A stretch of DNA of 33,729 nucleotides, from the NCBI GenBank assembly GCA_900542905.1, contig UQPF01000020.1, forward strand, positions 1 through 33,729. The letters run 5' to 3'. The translations under genes and the position numbers were made by a program. Shown in pieces: positions 8,351 through 17,073 of the stretch (position 1 is its first letter; each line of letters opens with the position of its first letter). The stretch comes from an uncultured Collinsella sp. (lineage in GTDB: Bacteria; Actinomycetota; Coriobacteriia; Coriobacteriales; Coriobacteriaceae). The notes under the pieces were generated by a model that saw only the letters and a list, made by a program, of their open reading frames with translations, was not told the origin of the DNA and did no database searches.

Positions 8351-8581
8351 CTGGTAAAACTGATAAACAGCGTCAAACGTTTACCAGTATGCGCCGCTTT
8401 TGTTTCGATTTTGCGCCAGCGGCTGAATTGTCGGCTGAACGGTTTGGTAAATCGATTTAGTTGAGGTAGATATGGCGGTTGGGTGGAGACGACAGAGGGT
8501 GTTTTCTCAGATATTTATGCGTGGGGCCGGTGGAGACGATGGTGGTAAAGATGTTCACTATATTTGGTTCGATTTGGTAAA
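8351..8581. promoter_or_regulatory. cluster of five TGGTAAA sites
   Basis: TGGTAAA occurs at 8352-8358, inverted at 8380-8386, and again at 8445-8451, 8543-8549 and 8575-8581. The first pair extends to an 8-bp inverted repeat (CTGGTAAA...TTTACCAG). Two others share TTTGGTAAAT. The cluster fills the spacer of about 320 bp between divergent fbp and degV. No gene was found in this spacer. The sites may bind a regulator of one or both genes. Confidence 0.5.
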
Positions 8582-8651
8582 TAGTGGACATATGTACCGC
8601 ATGTAGGCTCACTGTGCGATAATTTGCGCAGCAATGAGTAAGGAGCCTCAT

Positions 8652-9542
8652 ATGAGTGATTTTGTCCTGACCTGTGAATCCGCCGCCGACCGAACCCGTG
8701 AGTTCTTTGAATCGCGCAATATTCCCGTCGCGTATTTTCATTACGAGATCGACGATGTTGTCTATACGGACGATCTGTATCAGTCGATTACGCCGGACGA
8801 GTTTTTTGCCCAGATTGCCGCGGGCGCCATGCCCAAGACGTCTCAGGTGAGCGTGGGCGAGTACGAGGAGTTTTGGGAGCCGTTTGTTGCCGAGGGTAAA
8901 GACGTGCTGCACCTGACGTTGTCGTCGGGTATTTCGGGCACGTATGGATCGGCCTGCGTCGCGGCGCAGATGCTCGCGGATCGCTATCCCCAGGGCGGCA
9001 AGGTGCGCGTCATCGATTCGCTGGGGGCGTCTTCGGGCTTTGGTCTGTTGCTGGAATATGCCGCCGACGTGCGCGATAGCGGGGCTTCACTCGACGAGAC
9101 GGCCGCTTGGATTGAGGAGCATAAACTCAACCTGCACCACTGGTTCTTCTCGACCGATCTGTCGAGCTACCTGCGCGGCGGTCGCATTTCGGCCGCGAGC
9201 GCGATCATCGGCACGGCGCTCAAGATTTGCCCGCTTATGACGGTCGATTGCGAAGGTAAGCTGTCGCCACGTGAGAAGATTCGCACTAAGAAGCGCGCGA
9301 TTTCCGAGATGGCTAAGACCATGATGGCACACGTGCTGGACGGTGCGGATTATTCGGGTAAGTGCATCATGTCGCACTCGGCGTGCCGCGAGGATGCCGA
9401 GGCAGTTGCGGCGCTGATTGAGGAACAGGTTCCGCAGCTTAAAGGCAAGATTGAGATCAATGACATCGGTACTCTGATTGGCTCGCATACCGGACCTGGT
9501 ACGGTGGCGCTCTTCTTTATGGGCGACAAGCGCGTGGATTAA
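8652..9542 (+). CDS. DegV family fatty-acid-binding protein
   Basis: The 296-residue product begins at ATG 8652 with AGGAG six bases upstream; an ATG 18 bases earlier lacks a site. DegV proteins bind a fatty acid in a cleft, and some (FakB) present it to a fatty acid kinase. Features are ESAADRTREFF at the N-terminus, KTSQVSVGEY, LTLSSGISGTY (about residues 90-100), the DSLGASSGFG region and a C-terminal GSHTGPGTVALFF. No FakA kinase is in the window. A second, distant DegV protein is encoded at 28963-29823. Confidence 0.9.
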   Translation: MSDFVLTCESAADRTREFFESRNIPVAYFHYEIDDVVYTDDLYQSITPDEFFAQIAAGAMPKTSQVSVGEYEEFWEPFVAEGKDVLHLTLSSGISGTYGSACVAAQMLADRYPQGGKVRVIDSLGASSGFGLLLEYAADVRDSGASLDETAAWIEEHKLNLHHWFFSTDLSSYLRGGRISAASAIIGTALKICPLMTVDCEGKLSPREKIRTKKRAISEMAKTMMAHVLDGADYSGKCIMSHSACREDAEAVAALIEEQVPQLKGKIEINDIGTLIGSHTGPGTVALFFMGDKRVD

Positions 9543-9583
9543 TTTGCCCCATCACGTCGCTGCATGATTGCTCAAACGAAAAC

Positions 9584-9611
9584 GGCCCGTCTCACGTTTG
9601 TGGGGCGGGCC
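9584..9611. terminator. bidirectional terminator
   Basis: GGCCCG (9584-9589) pairs with CGGGCC (9606-9611), with further pairs inside. AAAA precedes the stem, giving a T-run on the minus strand, and TTG follows it on the plus strand. It lies between convergent genes and best serves the minus-strand one. Confidence 0.65.
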
Positions 9612-9623
9612 TTGCTGTTGCGG

Positions 9624-10715
9624 CTAGCGTTTCTTTCCGCGGAAGAAAAAGCCGTGCAGTGACGGCTTGAGGCCGCGATTGGCGCGATGCTCCTCGACGC
9701 GCTCGTGGATCGAAGCGATGCGCTCGATGACTTCGTCGGGAATCGGCACGTCAGGATTCATGTTCTCGACCTGGCTGACCTCGGCGGCGGCGACCTGGTC
9801 GATAATGGGCACATCGTCGCGCGAGATGACAGGTGTGGCGTCTTCCTTCATCTTGCGATAACGCTGCATCATGTCGGTCTGTAGCTGCTGGGCCGAAGGC
9901 GGCGTCCAGATGATGGCGTTGGCGCCGGCGGCGATGGTTTCACGGATGCTCTCGGGCGTCTTGCCGCCCGGTGCGATGAGCGGCAGGTTGGGATAGTGCT
10001 CGCGCAGTTCACGCAGGACCTGGGGTGTGTTCTTGCCGGCGGCGATGTTGAGAATCTTGGCGCCGGCGCGCACCTTGGCGTGAGCATCATCGTCGCAGCG
10101 AACGACCGTGGCGATGACGGGGATGTCGGCGATGTTGGTGATGTGCTCTACCATCTCGGCAGTAGCGGGGGAGTTGACCACGCAGCCCGCCGCGCCCTGC
10201 ATCTCGGAGACGGCTGCCATCTGCACGGAGCGCTTACCGGTCGTAGTTCCGCCGCCCACGCCTACAAAGACCGGGCACTCGGCGACGGTCAGCAGCGCTT
10301 GCGTAATGGCGGGCTGCGGCGTGAAAGGGTAGACCGCAAAGACGGCATCGGCGTTGGAGTTGCGGATAACCGCGACGTCGGTGGTGTAAATGAGCGACTT
10401 GATGCGTCGGCCGAAGAGCGTAAAGCCGCTGGCCTCCTCGATCTCGTCGGGCATGCGAAGGGCCGCCTTGCGCAAACGCCCGTCGATGGGCAGCGGCTCC
10501 ATGGGGAGCAGTCCGTTGGGGGTCACGGCTACCTGGGGCTCGGTGAACTCGTCTGCGAGCTCGACCTCGGAAAAATCGACCGAGGCGACGATGTCCTCGT
10601 GAACCTCGGCAGGTACATCGATGGGAGCTTGGTCGTTTGCCGCGGCAGGCGTGTCGAAGGAGCTGGTGCCGACGAAGGCGTCGACGCGCTCATTTAGATC
10701 GTTGAGGGTATCCAT
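9624..10715 (-). CDS. TIM-barrel-like protein of unknown function
   Basis: The 363-residue product has an acidic, probably disordered N-terminus (about 75 residues). An alpha/beta barrel follows. The pattern VFVGVGGGTTTGKRS, VVNSPATAEMVEHI, IPVIATVV, GAKILNIAAGKNTPQVL, LPLIAPGGKTPESI and GANAIIWTPP shows successive beta-alpha units with late glycine-rich phosphate-binding-type loops. This resembles KDPG-aldolase or ThiG-like barrels in layout, but I do not recognise the family with confidence. The last 70 residues are charged and end in GFFFRGKKR. The start ATG has no strong ribosome site. The gene stands alone between a terminator and a small divergent gene. Confidence 0.8.
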   Translation of the reverse strand: MDTLNDLNERVDAFVGTSSFDTPAAANDQAPIDVPAEVHEDIVASVDFSEVELADEFTEPQVAVTPNGLLPMEPLPIDGRLRKAALRMPDEIEEASGFTLFGRRIKSLIYTTDVAVIRNSNADAVFAVYPFTPQPAITQALLTVAECPVFVGVGGGTTTGKRSVQMAAVSEMQGAAGCVVNSPATAEMVEHITNIADIPVIATVVRCDDDAHAKVRAGAKILNIAAGKNTPQVLRELREHYPNLPLIAPGGKTPESIRETIAAGANAIIWTPPSAQQLQTDMMQRYRKMKEDATPVISRDDVPIIDQVAAAEVSQVENMNPDVPIPDEVIERIASIHERVEEHRANRGLKPSLHGFFFRGKKR

Positions 10716-10906
10716 GGAGGCTCGATTCTATGTGATAACGGCCGGCGCTATGCAGCCGGAATTGCGAATGCTAAATCGTTTGACGAGTTGATTTTTCCCC
10801 GCCGCGCCATCCGTTAGACCGAAGGGCCGGCGAACGTGAAGGAGCTGTGGTGGCGGGGATCGAGGTGCTATCTTGAAAGTCCCGTTTAAAAGAGAGGTGA
10901 CGCGGT

Positions 10907-11077
10907 ATGGAATTGACAGCAATGTTTGGCTCGATTGGCCTGTGTGTGGGCGCAATCGTTGCCGCCGCGGTCATCTACTTTGTGGTCACGGCCATTAAGG
11001 GCAAAAGGGCCGAGCGCAAGGAGCGTGCGATGCTTAAACAGCATCGCGACCAGCAGGGCAAACGCGCACAGAAATAG
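10907..11077 (+). CDS. small single-pass membrane protein, 56 residues
   Basis: The open reading frame from ATG 10907 is preceded by a good ribosome site (GAGAGGTGA). The product has a short N-terminus, one helix (GLCVGAIVAAAVIYFVVTAI) and a positively charged cytoplasmic tail rich in Lys/Arg (KGKRAERKERAMLKQHRDQ). A TATCTT -10-like box lies about 40 bp upstream. The strong site and the coherent topology support a real gene. Its function is unknown. Confidence 0.75.
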   Translation: MELTAMFGSIGLCVGAIVAAAVIYFVVTAIKGKRAERKERAMLKQHRDQQGKRAQK

Positions 11078-11101
11078 CTTGTTGAGTTTTGGATCCGTGC
11101 G

Positions 11102-12205
11102 CTAGCTGCGTTTTCGGATCAGGGCAATGTAGAAGCCCTCAAAGTCGCGGCTGGGCGGGATGGTGAGCGTGCCGGGCATGCCGTTGGTGATGGCCGATAC
11201 CTGACCCGCTGCGATTGCCTCGGTGAGAGCGTTGGACTCGATGCGCGGCTCCTCACTGGCTTCCTGGGCGCGGCGTGCTTCGCTTTCACTCGGCGTGCCG
11301 TCGAGGGGAATGAGCTCGCAGTCCATATGCTTGTCGAGGGCCTCTTGCAGGGCGTCCTCGTTTTCCTGCGGCATGATCGAACAGGTGGAATAGACGAGCG
11401 TGCCACCCGGCTTGAGAGCGCCCATGGCGCGGTCCAGAAGCGCGCGCTGCGAGCGGGCGCACTTGCCAAGCAGTTGCTCGGTCAGGCCGCGCAGGCTTTT
11501 CTCGTTGCCGCTGATGACGGTGCCCGTGCCGGTGCAGGGGGCGTCGAGCAGAATGCGGTCAAAGCGGAAGAACTCGTCGAGCTCGCGTGCGTCGATACGC
11601 ATGACGGGCACGTTTTTGGCGCCCTGGCGGTGGAGGTTGGCTTCGAGCTTCTCGGCGCGGGGAATGCTCATCTCGCAGGCCGTGAGGTGTGCCTGGCCCT
11701 GGGTGAGGGCGGCGACCTGCGTCGTCTTGCCACCGGGGGCCGCGCACATGTCCAGGATGTCCTCGCCGGCTTGAGCGCCCAGGGCCAACGGTGGCATCAT
11801 GGACGACAGGCTCTGCAAGTAAATCTTGCCGTCGCGGTAGATGTCGAGGTCCCACAGGTCGGAAACCTGGGCCTCGGACAGGATGAAAGCGTCCGGGTAC
11901 CAGGCAACGGTTTGGTGGGCGATGCCGGCCTCGTCGAGTGCGGCGGCGATGTCTTCGGCAGTCGCCTTGAGCGTGTTGGCGCGCAGCGTGACCGGGCGTG
12001 TGGCCGCAGCGCCGAAGCCCTCGATAATGAGCTCGGCATCGGCGGGGGCATAGGCGCCGGCGACCGTGTCGACCATAAAGCGCGGCAGGTCGGCGGCGGA
12101 GTGTTGGGCGGCAAGCTGGTCGGAAAGCTCGGTAGCGGCAAACTGCCTGAGCTTGAGCTCGGCCTTGACCTGCTTTTTCTGCTTACGACGACGCGGCTTG
12201 GACAT
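11102..12205 (-). CDS. RsmB/RsmF-type 16S rRNA (cytosine-C5) methyltransferase
   Basis: This 367-residue enzyme of the NOL1/NOP2/Sun family methylates cytosine C5 in rRNA using S-adenosylmethionine. Motifs are DMCAAPGGKT for SAM binding (152-161), DAPCTGTG with the release cysteine C224 (221-228), and STCS with the catalytic C275 (273-276). The N-terminus is very basic (KPRRRKQKKQ), suited to RNA binding. GGAAGGAAAG precedes the ATG. The length is shorter than RsmF (about 480), so the exact target base is uncertain. Confidence 0.9.
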   Translation of the reverse strand: MSKPRRRKQKKQVKAELKLRQFAATELSDQLAAQHSAADLPRFMVDTVAGAYAPADAELIIEGFGAAATRPVTLRANTLKATAEDIAAALDEAGIAHQTVAWYPDAFILSEAQVSDLWDLDIYRDGKIYLQSLSSMMPPLALGAQAGEDILDMCAAPGGKTTQVAALTQGQAHLTACEMSIPRAEKLEANLHRQGAKNVPVMRIDARELDEFFRFDRILLDAPCTGTGTVISGNEKSLRGLTEQLLGKCARSQRALLDRAMGALKPGGTLVYSTCSIMPQENEDALQEALDKHMDCELIPLDGTPSESEARRAQEASEEPRIESNALTEAIAAGQVSAITNGMPGTLTIPPSRDFEGFYIALIRKRS

Positions 12206-12224
12206 CCGTCTTTCCTTCCACCTA

Positions 12225-12335
12225 AATGATTATTCTGGGACGGGGATTAAAAAATCATTCCATGACTCCGTCACAAAATGACTGTACTGTGGCGCCCGGG
12301 AATGATTTTTTAATCCCCGTCCCAGAATAATCATT
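12225..12335. repeat. intergenic inverted repeat, GGGACGGGG family, copy 1
   Basis: Two perfect 37-bp inverted arms (12225-12261 and 12299-12335) flank a 37-bp spacer. The arms contain CTGGGACGGGGATTAAAAAA. A related repeat with GGGACGGGGCTAAAA lies at 28807-28867. The element lies between two minus-strand genes, the methionyl-tRNA synthetase stop and the methyltransferase start, and could form a long hairpin in RNA. It resembles a MITE or REP-type repeat. Confidence 0.85.
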
Positions 12336-12355
12336 CTCGGGCGCGTTGCGTTTGC

Positions 12356-14506
12356 CTAGTACTGGCTCTCGTGCTTGCTGAAGAAGTCGAAGCGCGGGGG
12401 CAGCGGCTTCACGCGGTGCTCGCCGGGCTTCTCACCCAGGCTCTCCACAAACTCGTCCATGGAGGCAAAGATGTTGTCCCAGCTAAAGAAGGCGACCGGA
12501 TCGATGCCGAAGTACTCGCAGATGAGCTCGCAGCCGGCCGGGACGATGCCGTGCATCAGGACGGTCGCCACGCGCAGCTCGGTAAAGGCGTCGACCAGGG
12601 CCTGCTTCATGGCGGCGTTGGCTGGTTCGCCCTCGAGCTTGTTGGCGGCCTTGGAGGCGTCGCTCCAGCGCTTGTTGGCGGCGCGCAGGTAGTCGTCGCA
12701 CACGGCGAGCGCACGGTGCGTCTCGAACTTGTACATGGCCTGTTCAAAGGCAAGGGCGGCCTGCTCGGCAGCCTCGACCACGGCAGCAGAGGCGGCACCG
12801 GCCGGAATGCAGCCGTTGCGATAGGGGCTCTCGTCGCCCTCCTTGACGGCGACGCCGTAGAAGCAGCTGCGGGCCAGGCGGTTGAACACGCCGGTCAAAA
12901 GGGCGCTCTCCTTAAGGGCCGGATCGATAACGCGCTTGTCGTCGCAGGCGCGCACCTCGTTGCCGTCCTTGTCCTTGCCGGTCACGCGCGTGTCGTATGC
13001 CTTGGGGCTAAAGCTCACCGGCTTCTCGGAAAGGCCGAGCGACAGCCAATGCGCGCGCATCTGCTCGCAGGTGTAGTGGTTGAGCAGGTCGTCTGCCGGC
13101 GGGGGAGGCGTCTGCGAGGACGAGCTGGCCTTTTTGCCCATGTAGAGCAGGTGGTAGCAGGCGCTGACGGTGCTCTGCGTGAGGTCCCAGCCCAGGGCCT
13201 CCCACATGGCGGTCTGCGCGATGCAGTAGAAGTAGATGTTGTCCTGACCGATGAACTGGTAGATCTGAGCGTCGTCAGAGCACCACCAGTCGCGCCAGTC
13301 GAGTGAGCTGTGCTGATAGGTGGGCGCGGGGACCTGCGTGGAATCGGCGGCGGGCTCGCCCATGAGGGCGGCGTCCTGGGCGGCGATACCCTCGGTTACG
13401 CCGGCGGCGCGGGCATCGCGGGCGAGCACGGTGCGGGTGTAGCTGATGGGCGCCCACAGACTCTCGGGCCAGCACCAGCAGGTGACGTCGTTCACGCCGT
13501 CGACCTCGGGCACCGGAACGCCCCAGTCGATGTTACCGGTGATGCGGAAGGGCACGAGCGCCTTGCCGCTGCGGAAGCGCACGCCGCCGTTGGCGAGCAC
13601 CGCGTGGGCGTCGTCGCGCTCCTTCCAGCTGGGGAAGGTGACGGTAAAGCTGCTCTTGTTGCCCTCGGGCTCCAGCACGGTGTGCTCGGGCAGTTGATCC
13701 TCGACGGCGTCGAAGGCCTCGCGGAACTTGTTCTGGATGTAGATCTGTGCCGGCAGCAGCCACTCCTCCATGGTCTTGGAGACCACGGAGCGAACCTGCG
13801 GGTTCTGGGCGAGCTTGGCGGTGTAGGTCTTCATAAAGTCGAGGTAGGCCGGCAGGTCGAAGTAGAGGTTGTCGACCGGGCGCAGCTCGGGCACCTCGCC
13901 GGTGAGCTGGCTCTTGGGCGCGATGAGCTCCTCGGGCTCAAACTGGTGACCCAGGTCGCACTCGTCGGCGTAGGCTTTCTCGGACTTGCAGCCCTGGATG
14001 GGGCAGCGGCCGATCACCTGGCGGCCGTTGAGGAACGTGCCGGCCTTGGCGTCGTAGAACTGCAGCGTGGAGCGCTTGGAGATGGTGCCCTGTTCGTGCA
14101 GACGCTCGATAATCTCGGCGGTCACCTCGTTGTGAATCTGCGCAGCCGGCTCAAGGCCCGAGCCGCCGTAGATATCGCAGCTGATGTTGTAGTTGTTGAG
14201 GGTCGCGGCCTGGCGGGAGTGATTGGACTCGACGTACTCGCCGATGGACTTGTCGTAGCCTTCGTTCTCCTTGAGCTTGCGGTAGCTCTCCATGATGGGC
14301 GAGCCGTAGCAGTCGGTGCCCGAGGTGAAGATGACGTTCTCGCGGCCCAGACGGTCGCGCAGGAAGCGGGCGAAGAAGTCGGCCGGGACAAAGACGCCAC
14401 CAACGTGGCCAAAGTGAAGGCCCTTGTTGCCGTAGGGCTCGCCGGCGGTAACGATGGCGCGGCGAGGCCAGCTGGGACGGTCGTTCATGGAGTATTTGGA
14501 TGCCAT
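12356..14506 (-). CDS. metG: methionyl-tRNA synthetase-like class I aminoacyl-tRNA synthetase
   Basis: The 716-residue product charges tRNA, most likely with methionine. The HIGH motif is HFGH (31-34), and a zinc knuckle has C168, C173, C183 and H187. The MetRS-type strand FIGQDNIYFY is at 418-427, and NIDWGVPVPE at 325-334 matches the MetRS core. Two features are odd. The KMSKS loop is GKKASSSS (457-464). An extra segment of about 65 residues (about 255-320) is inserted before the core strand. ATG 14506 is chosen because AAGGAG lies upstream; an ATG 15 bases earlier would place that site inside the gene. A paralogous or specialised synthetase cannot be excluded. Confidence 0.75.
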   Translation of the reverse strand: MASKYSMNDRPSWPRRAIVTAGEPYGNKGLHFGHVGGVFVPADFFARFLRDRLGRENVIFTSGTDCYGSPIMESYRKLKENEGYDKSIGEYVESNHSRQAATLNNYNISCDIYGGSGLEPAAQIHNEVTAEIIERLHEQGTISKRSTLQFYDAKAGTFLNGRQVIGRCPIQGCKSEKAYADECDLGHQFEPEELIAPKSQLTGEVPELRPVDNLYFDLPAYLDFMKTYTAKLAQNPQVRSVVSKTMEEWLLPAQIYIQNKFREAFDAVEDQLPEHTVLEPEGNKSSFTVTFPSWKERDDAHAVLANGGVRFRSGKALVPFRITGNIDWGVPVPEVDGVNDVTCWCWPESLWAPISYTRTVLARDARAAGVTEGIAAQDAALMGEPAADSTQVPAPTYQHSSLDWRDWWCSDDAQIYQFIGQDNIYFYCIAQTAMWEALGWDLTQSTVSACYHLLYMGKKASSSSQTPPPPADDLLNHYTCEQMRAHWLSLGLSEKPVSFSPKAYDTRVTGKDKDGNEVRACDDKRVIDPALKESALLTGVFNRLARSCFYGVAVKEGDESPYRNGCIPAGAASAAVVEAAEQAALAFEQAMYKFETHRALAVCDDYLRAANKRWSDASKAANKLEGEPANAAMKQALVDAFTELRVATVLMHGIVPAGCELICEYFGIDPVAFFSWDNIFASMDEFVESLGEKPGEHRVKPLPPRFDFFSKHESQY

Positions 14507-14638
14507 GGGACTCCTTCGCATATGGTGAGAGCGCGGCCGGGCGCAAGGCCTGACGACGCGGTGGTCAATTCGTGCATATCATTCGACATTATCGCACATG
14601 CGGACGGGTACGTGGCAGGGGCGCTATCCTAAGATGCT

Positions 14639-15205
14639 ATGAATGAGATTTCCAACATACATGCGTTTGAGGACGAGGATTTTCTGCGCGCCTGCTTTGT
14701 GTGGGGGATGGCAGTGCTTGGCGCATTTGCCGTGTGCCTGGTGCCGGTGTTTATGCTGCTGGGCGGGCCCGCAGACTTGGATGTGGCGGACGCGGGCGGC
14801 TGGACGGCGGTTTTGGGCTGGATAGTCGGCTTGGCTGCGGTTTCGGTGGCGTCATTTGCCGTGCACGAGCTGGTGCACGGTGTGTTATTTAAGCTTCTGG
14901 CGCCTGCGGGCGCGAAGGTGACCTTTGGGGCGAATCGCGAGACGGCGATGATCTATGCCTGCGCCGAGGGCGTGGTCTATTCGCGCCGGCGGTACGTGGC
15001 AGTTTGCCTGGCGCCGACGGTTGTTGTGACGGCGGCGTTTGCCCTGGGGTTTGCGTTTTCGGGCTATCCGCTGATGTGCTGCCTGGCGGCCGGCTTGCAT
15101 TTGTCGGGCTGTGTGGGCGACTGGTATTACGTGCGGACCATCCTGCGCGACCGCCGCATTGTCGCCTGCGAGGACACGTCCTTTGGCGTGCGCTTTTTCG
15201 GGTGA
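14639..15205 (+). CDS. DUF3267 family membrane zincin (putative metalloprotease)
   Basis: The 188-residue membrane protein has about four helices and a zinc-peptidase HExxH motif, HELVHG, at about residue 80 within the second or third helix. This is typical of DUF3267 proteins, proposed integral-membrane metalloproteases of unknown substrate. No ribosome site is seen. TATCCT lies eight bases before the ATG, so the mRNA may be leaderless. It is followed ten bases later by queH and may be co-transcribed with it. Confidence 0.85.
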   Translation: MNEISNIHAFEDEDFLRACFVWGMAVLGAFAVCLVPVFMLLGGPADLDVADAGGWTAVLGWIVGLAAVSVASFAVHELVHGVLFKLLAPAGAKVTFGANRETAMIYACAEGVVYSRRRYVAVCLAPTVVVTAAFALGFAFSGYPLMCCLAAGLHLSGCVGDWYYVRTILRDRRIVACEDTSFGVRFFG

Positions 15206-15215
15206 GGAGATGTTG

Positions 15216-15791
15216 ATGAAGCCGTTGTTGTTGCACGCTTGCTGCGCGCCGTGCTCGCTTGAGCCGGTCCGCCTGCTGCGCGAGGAAGGGTTTGAGCCCA
15301 CGATTTGCTGGACCAACCCCAATATTCAGCCGCACGATGAATGGCAGCGTCGCCTGGACGAGCTGCGCCGGTGGTGTGCCGATGGCGACATCGAGCTTAT
15401 CGAGGCGGGGGAGGACCGCGAGCGCTGGGAGGCCGGCGTGGCCCCGCTGGGCGCCGATCGACCTCGTCGCTGTCGCGCGTGCTATGCCCTGCGTCTGGCC
15501 GAGGCGTGTCGTGTGGCCCAGGAGCGCGGGTTTGAGTTTGTGGGCACGACGCTCGCCGTCTCGCCGTACCAGTTGTTCGAAACCTGCAATGATGTGTTGG
15601 AGCGTCTGGCTGCTGCCCGCGGTCTCACTCCGGTGATTCGCGATTTTCGCACGTATTACCCCGAGGCGACACGTCGTTCGCGCGAGCTGGGCATGTATCG
15701 GCAGAACTACTGCGGCTGCCGTTTCTCGGCCGTCGAGGCGGCCATGGACCGCGCCCGCATCCGCGACGAGCGCAAAGCCGCCAAAAAGTAG
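15216..15791 (+). CDS. queH: epoxyqueuosine reductase QueH
   Basis: This 191-residue iron-sulfur protein reduces epoxyqueuosine in tRNA to queuosine. It is the non-orthologous replacement of QueG. Cysteine motifs are HACCAPC (C9, C10, C13), CRAC (C86, C89) and CGC (C166, C168), which hold a 4Fe-4S cluster and a second metal in the family. ATG 15216 has AGGAG six bases upstream; ATG 15210 abuts the site and is less likely. queA follows 64 bp downstream, fitting a shared pathway. Confidence 0.92.
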   Translation: MKPLLLHACCAPCSLEPVRLLREEGFEPTICWTNPNIQPHDEWQRRLDELRRWCADGDIELIEAGEDRERWEAGVAPLGADRPRRCRACYALRLAEACRVAQERGFEFVGTTLAVSPYQLFETCNDVLERLAAARGLTPVIRDFRTYYPEATRRSRELGMYRQNYCGCRFSAVEAAMDRARIRDERKAAKK

Positions 15792-15855
15792 TTCACTTGG
15801 GACGTCAGCCTGCTAGGATGTAGAGCGGACTTTAGCTATATAAGGAGAATCCGAC

Positions 15856-17073
15856 GTGTCTATGCGTACCGATGATTTTGACTATAACCTGCCCGAAGAG
15901 CTCATCGCCCAGGCGCCTGCCGAGCCGCGCGACTCCTGCCGCCTGCTGGTGGTTGATCGCAAAGGCTCCGAGACAGGAACGCCGTTAGGGCATGGCGGCA
16001 CCGTCGAGCACCGCATCTTCCGTGACATCATCGACTATATCGAGCCGGGCGACGTGCTCGTCATCAACCAGACGCGCGTGATGCCGGCCCGTCTTATCGG
16101 TCGCAAGACGGGCTCGGGCGGCGTGGTCGAGACGTTGCTGCTCAAGCGCCGCGAGGATGTTGACCCGCTGGGCCATGTTTGGGAGTGCTTGGTCAAGCCG
16201 GGTAAGCGCCTGAAGCCCGGTGCTCAGATTGAGTATCGCGCCGGTGGCGCTCATGCGCCCGAGGGGGCTCCCGTGGTGCTGACGGCCGAGGTCGTCGACT
16301 TTGTCACCGATAGTCGCGGCGGCCGCCTGGTGCGTTTTGAGCCGGCCGGTTGCAATGCCGCCGGCGAGCCGCGCGCGCTTGACGAGGCCATCCATGCTGC
16401 CGGTCACGTGCCGCTGCCGCCCTACATTACCGATTACGAGGGCGATCCCGAGAAATATCAGACCGTGTACGCCATGAAGGAGGAGCACTCGGCTGCCGCT
16501 CCCACGGCGGGCCTGCATTTTACTCCTGAGCTCATGGCCGCTATCGAGGCCAAGGGTGCCAAGTTTGCCGCCGTCGAGCTCGAGGTGGGCATCGATACCT
16601 TCCGCTTGGTGGAGGAGGACGACCCCACGCAGCACGTCATGCACACCGAGCGCTACCACGTGTCGCAGGAGGTTGTCGACGCCGTGCATAAGGCCAAGGC
16701 CGAGGGTCATCGTGTGATCGCCGTCGGCACTACCGCGGTGCGCTCGCTCGAGAGCGCGTTTGACACGGACGCGCCGGTGTCCGATCCGGCCGTGACGGCG
16801 CGCTATTTTGAAGGCCGCGAGGACGGGGCCGATACGCTTGGCCGCGGTGACATCGTGGTGCGCGAGAACGCCACGACGCAGCTTTACCTCATGCCCGGCT
16901 CGACCTATCACGTGGTCGACGCGCTGATCACGAACTTCCATGTGCCGCGCTCCACGCTCATGATGCTCGTGAGCGCGCTTGCCACCCGCGACCAGATCAT
17001 GGATGCCTACGCCGCTGCCATCGAGGAGCGCTACCGCTTCTTCAGCTTTGGCGACGCGATGCTCATTTGTTAG
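15856..17073 (+). CDS. queA: S-adenosylmethionine:tRNA ribosyltransferase-isomerase
   Basis: The 405-residue enzyme transfers and isomerises the ribosyl group of SAM onto preQ1-tRNA, making epoxyqueuosine. It starts with FDYNLPEELIAQAPAEPRDSCRLL. It has NQTRVMPARLIG and the family signature EEHSAAAPTAGLHFT, and ends ERYRFFSFGDAMLI, as expected. GTG 15856 has AAGGAG eight bases upstream; ATG 15862 is the alternative. Its product is the substrate of QueH encoded upstream, and its own substrate is made by Tgt, encoded 5.3 kb downstream. A structured repeat begins on the last base of the stop codon. Confidence 0.95.
   Translation: MSMRTDDFDYNLPEELIAQAPAEPRDSCRLLVVDRKGSETGTPLGHGGTVEHRIFRDIIDYIEPGDVLVINQTRVMPARLIGRKTGSGGVVETLLLKRREDVDPLGHVWECLVKPGKRLKPGAQIEYRAGGAHAPEGAPVVLTAEVVDFVTDSRGGRLVRFEPAGCNAAGEPRALDEAIHAAGHVPLPPYITDYEGDPEKYQTVYAMKEEHSAAAPTAGLHFTPELMAAIEAKGAKFAAVELEVGIDTFRLVEEDDPTQHVMHTERYHVSQEVVDAVHKAKAEGHRVIAVGTTAVRSLESAFDTDAPVSDPAVTARYFEGREDGADTLGRGDIVVRENATTQLYLMPGSTYHVVDALITNFHVPRSTLMMLVSALATRDQIMDAYAAAIEERYRFFSFGDAMLIC

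Noticed and set aside
9624..10715. Assignment as KDPG aldolase or ThiG
   Set aside because: Only the barrel layout is similar. The catalytic lysine context of these enzymes could not be placed, so the function is left open.
13310..14632. 440-codon plus-strand open frame
   Set aside because: It is antisense to the methionyl-tRNA synthetase-like gene, with Gly/Val/Leu-rich shadow composition and no ribosome site.
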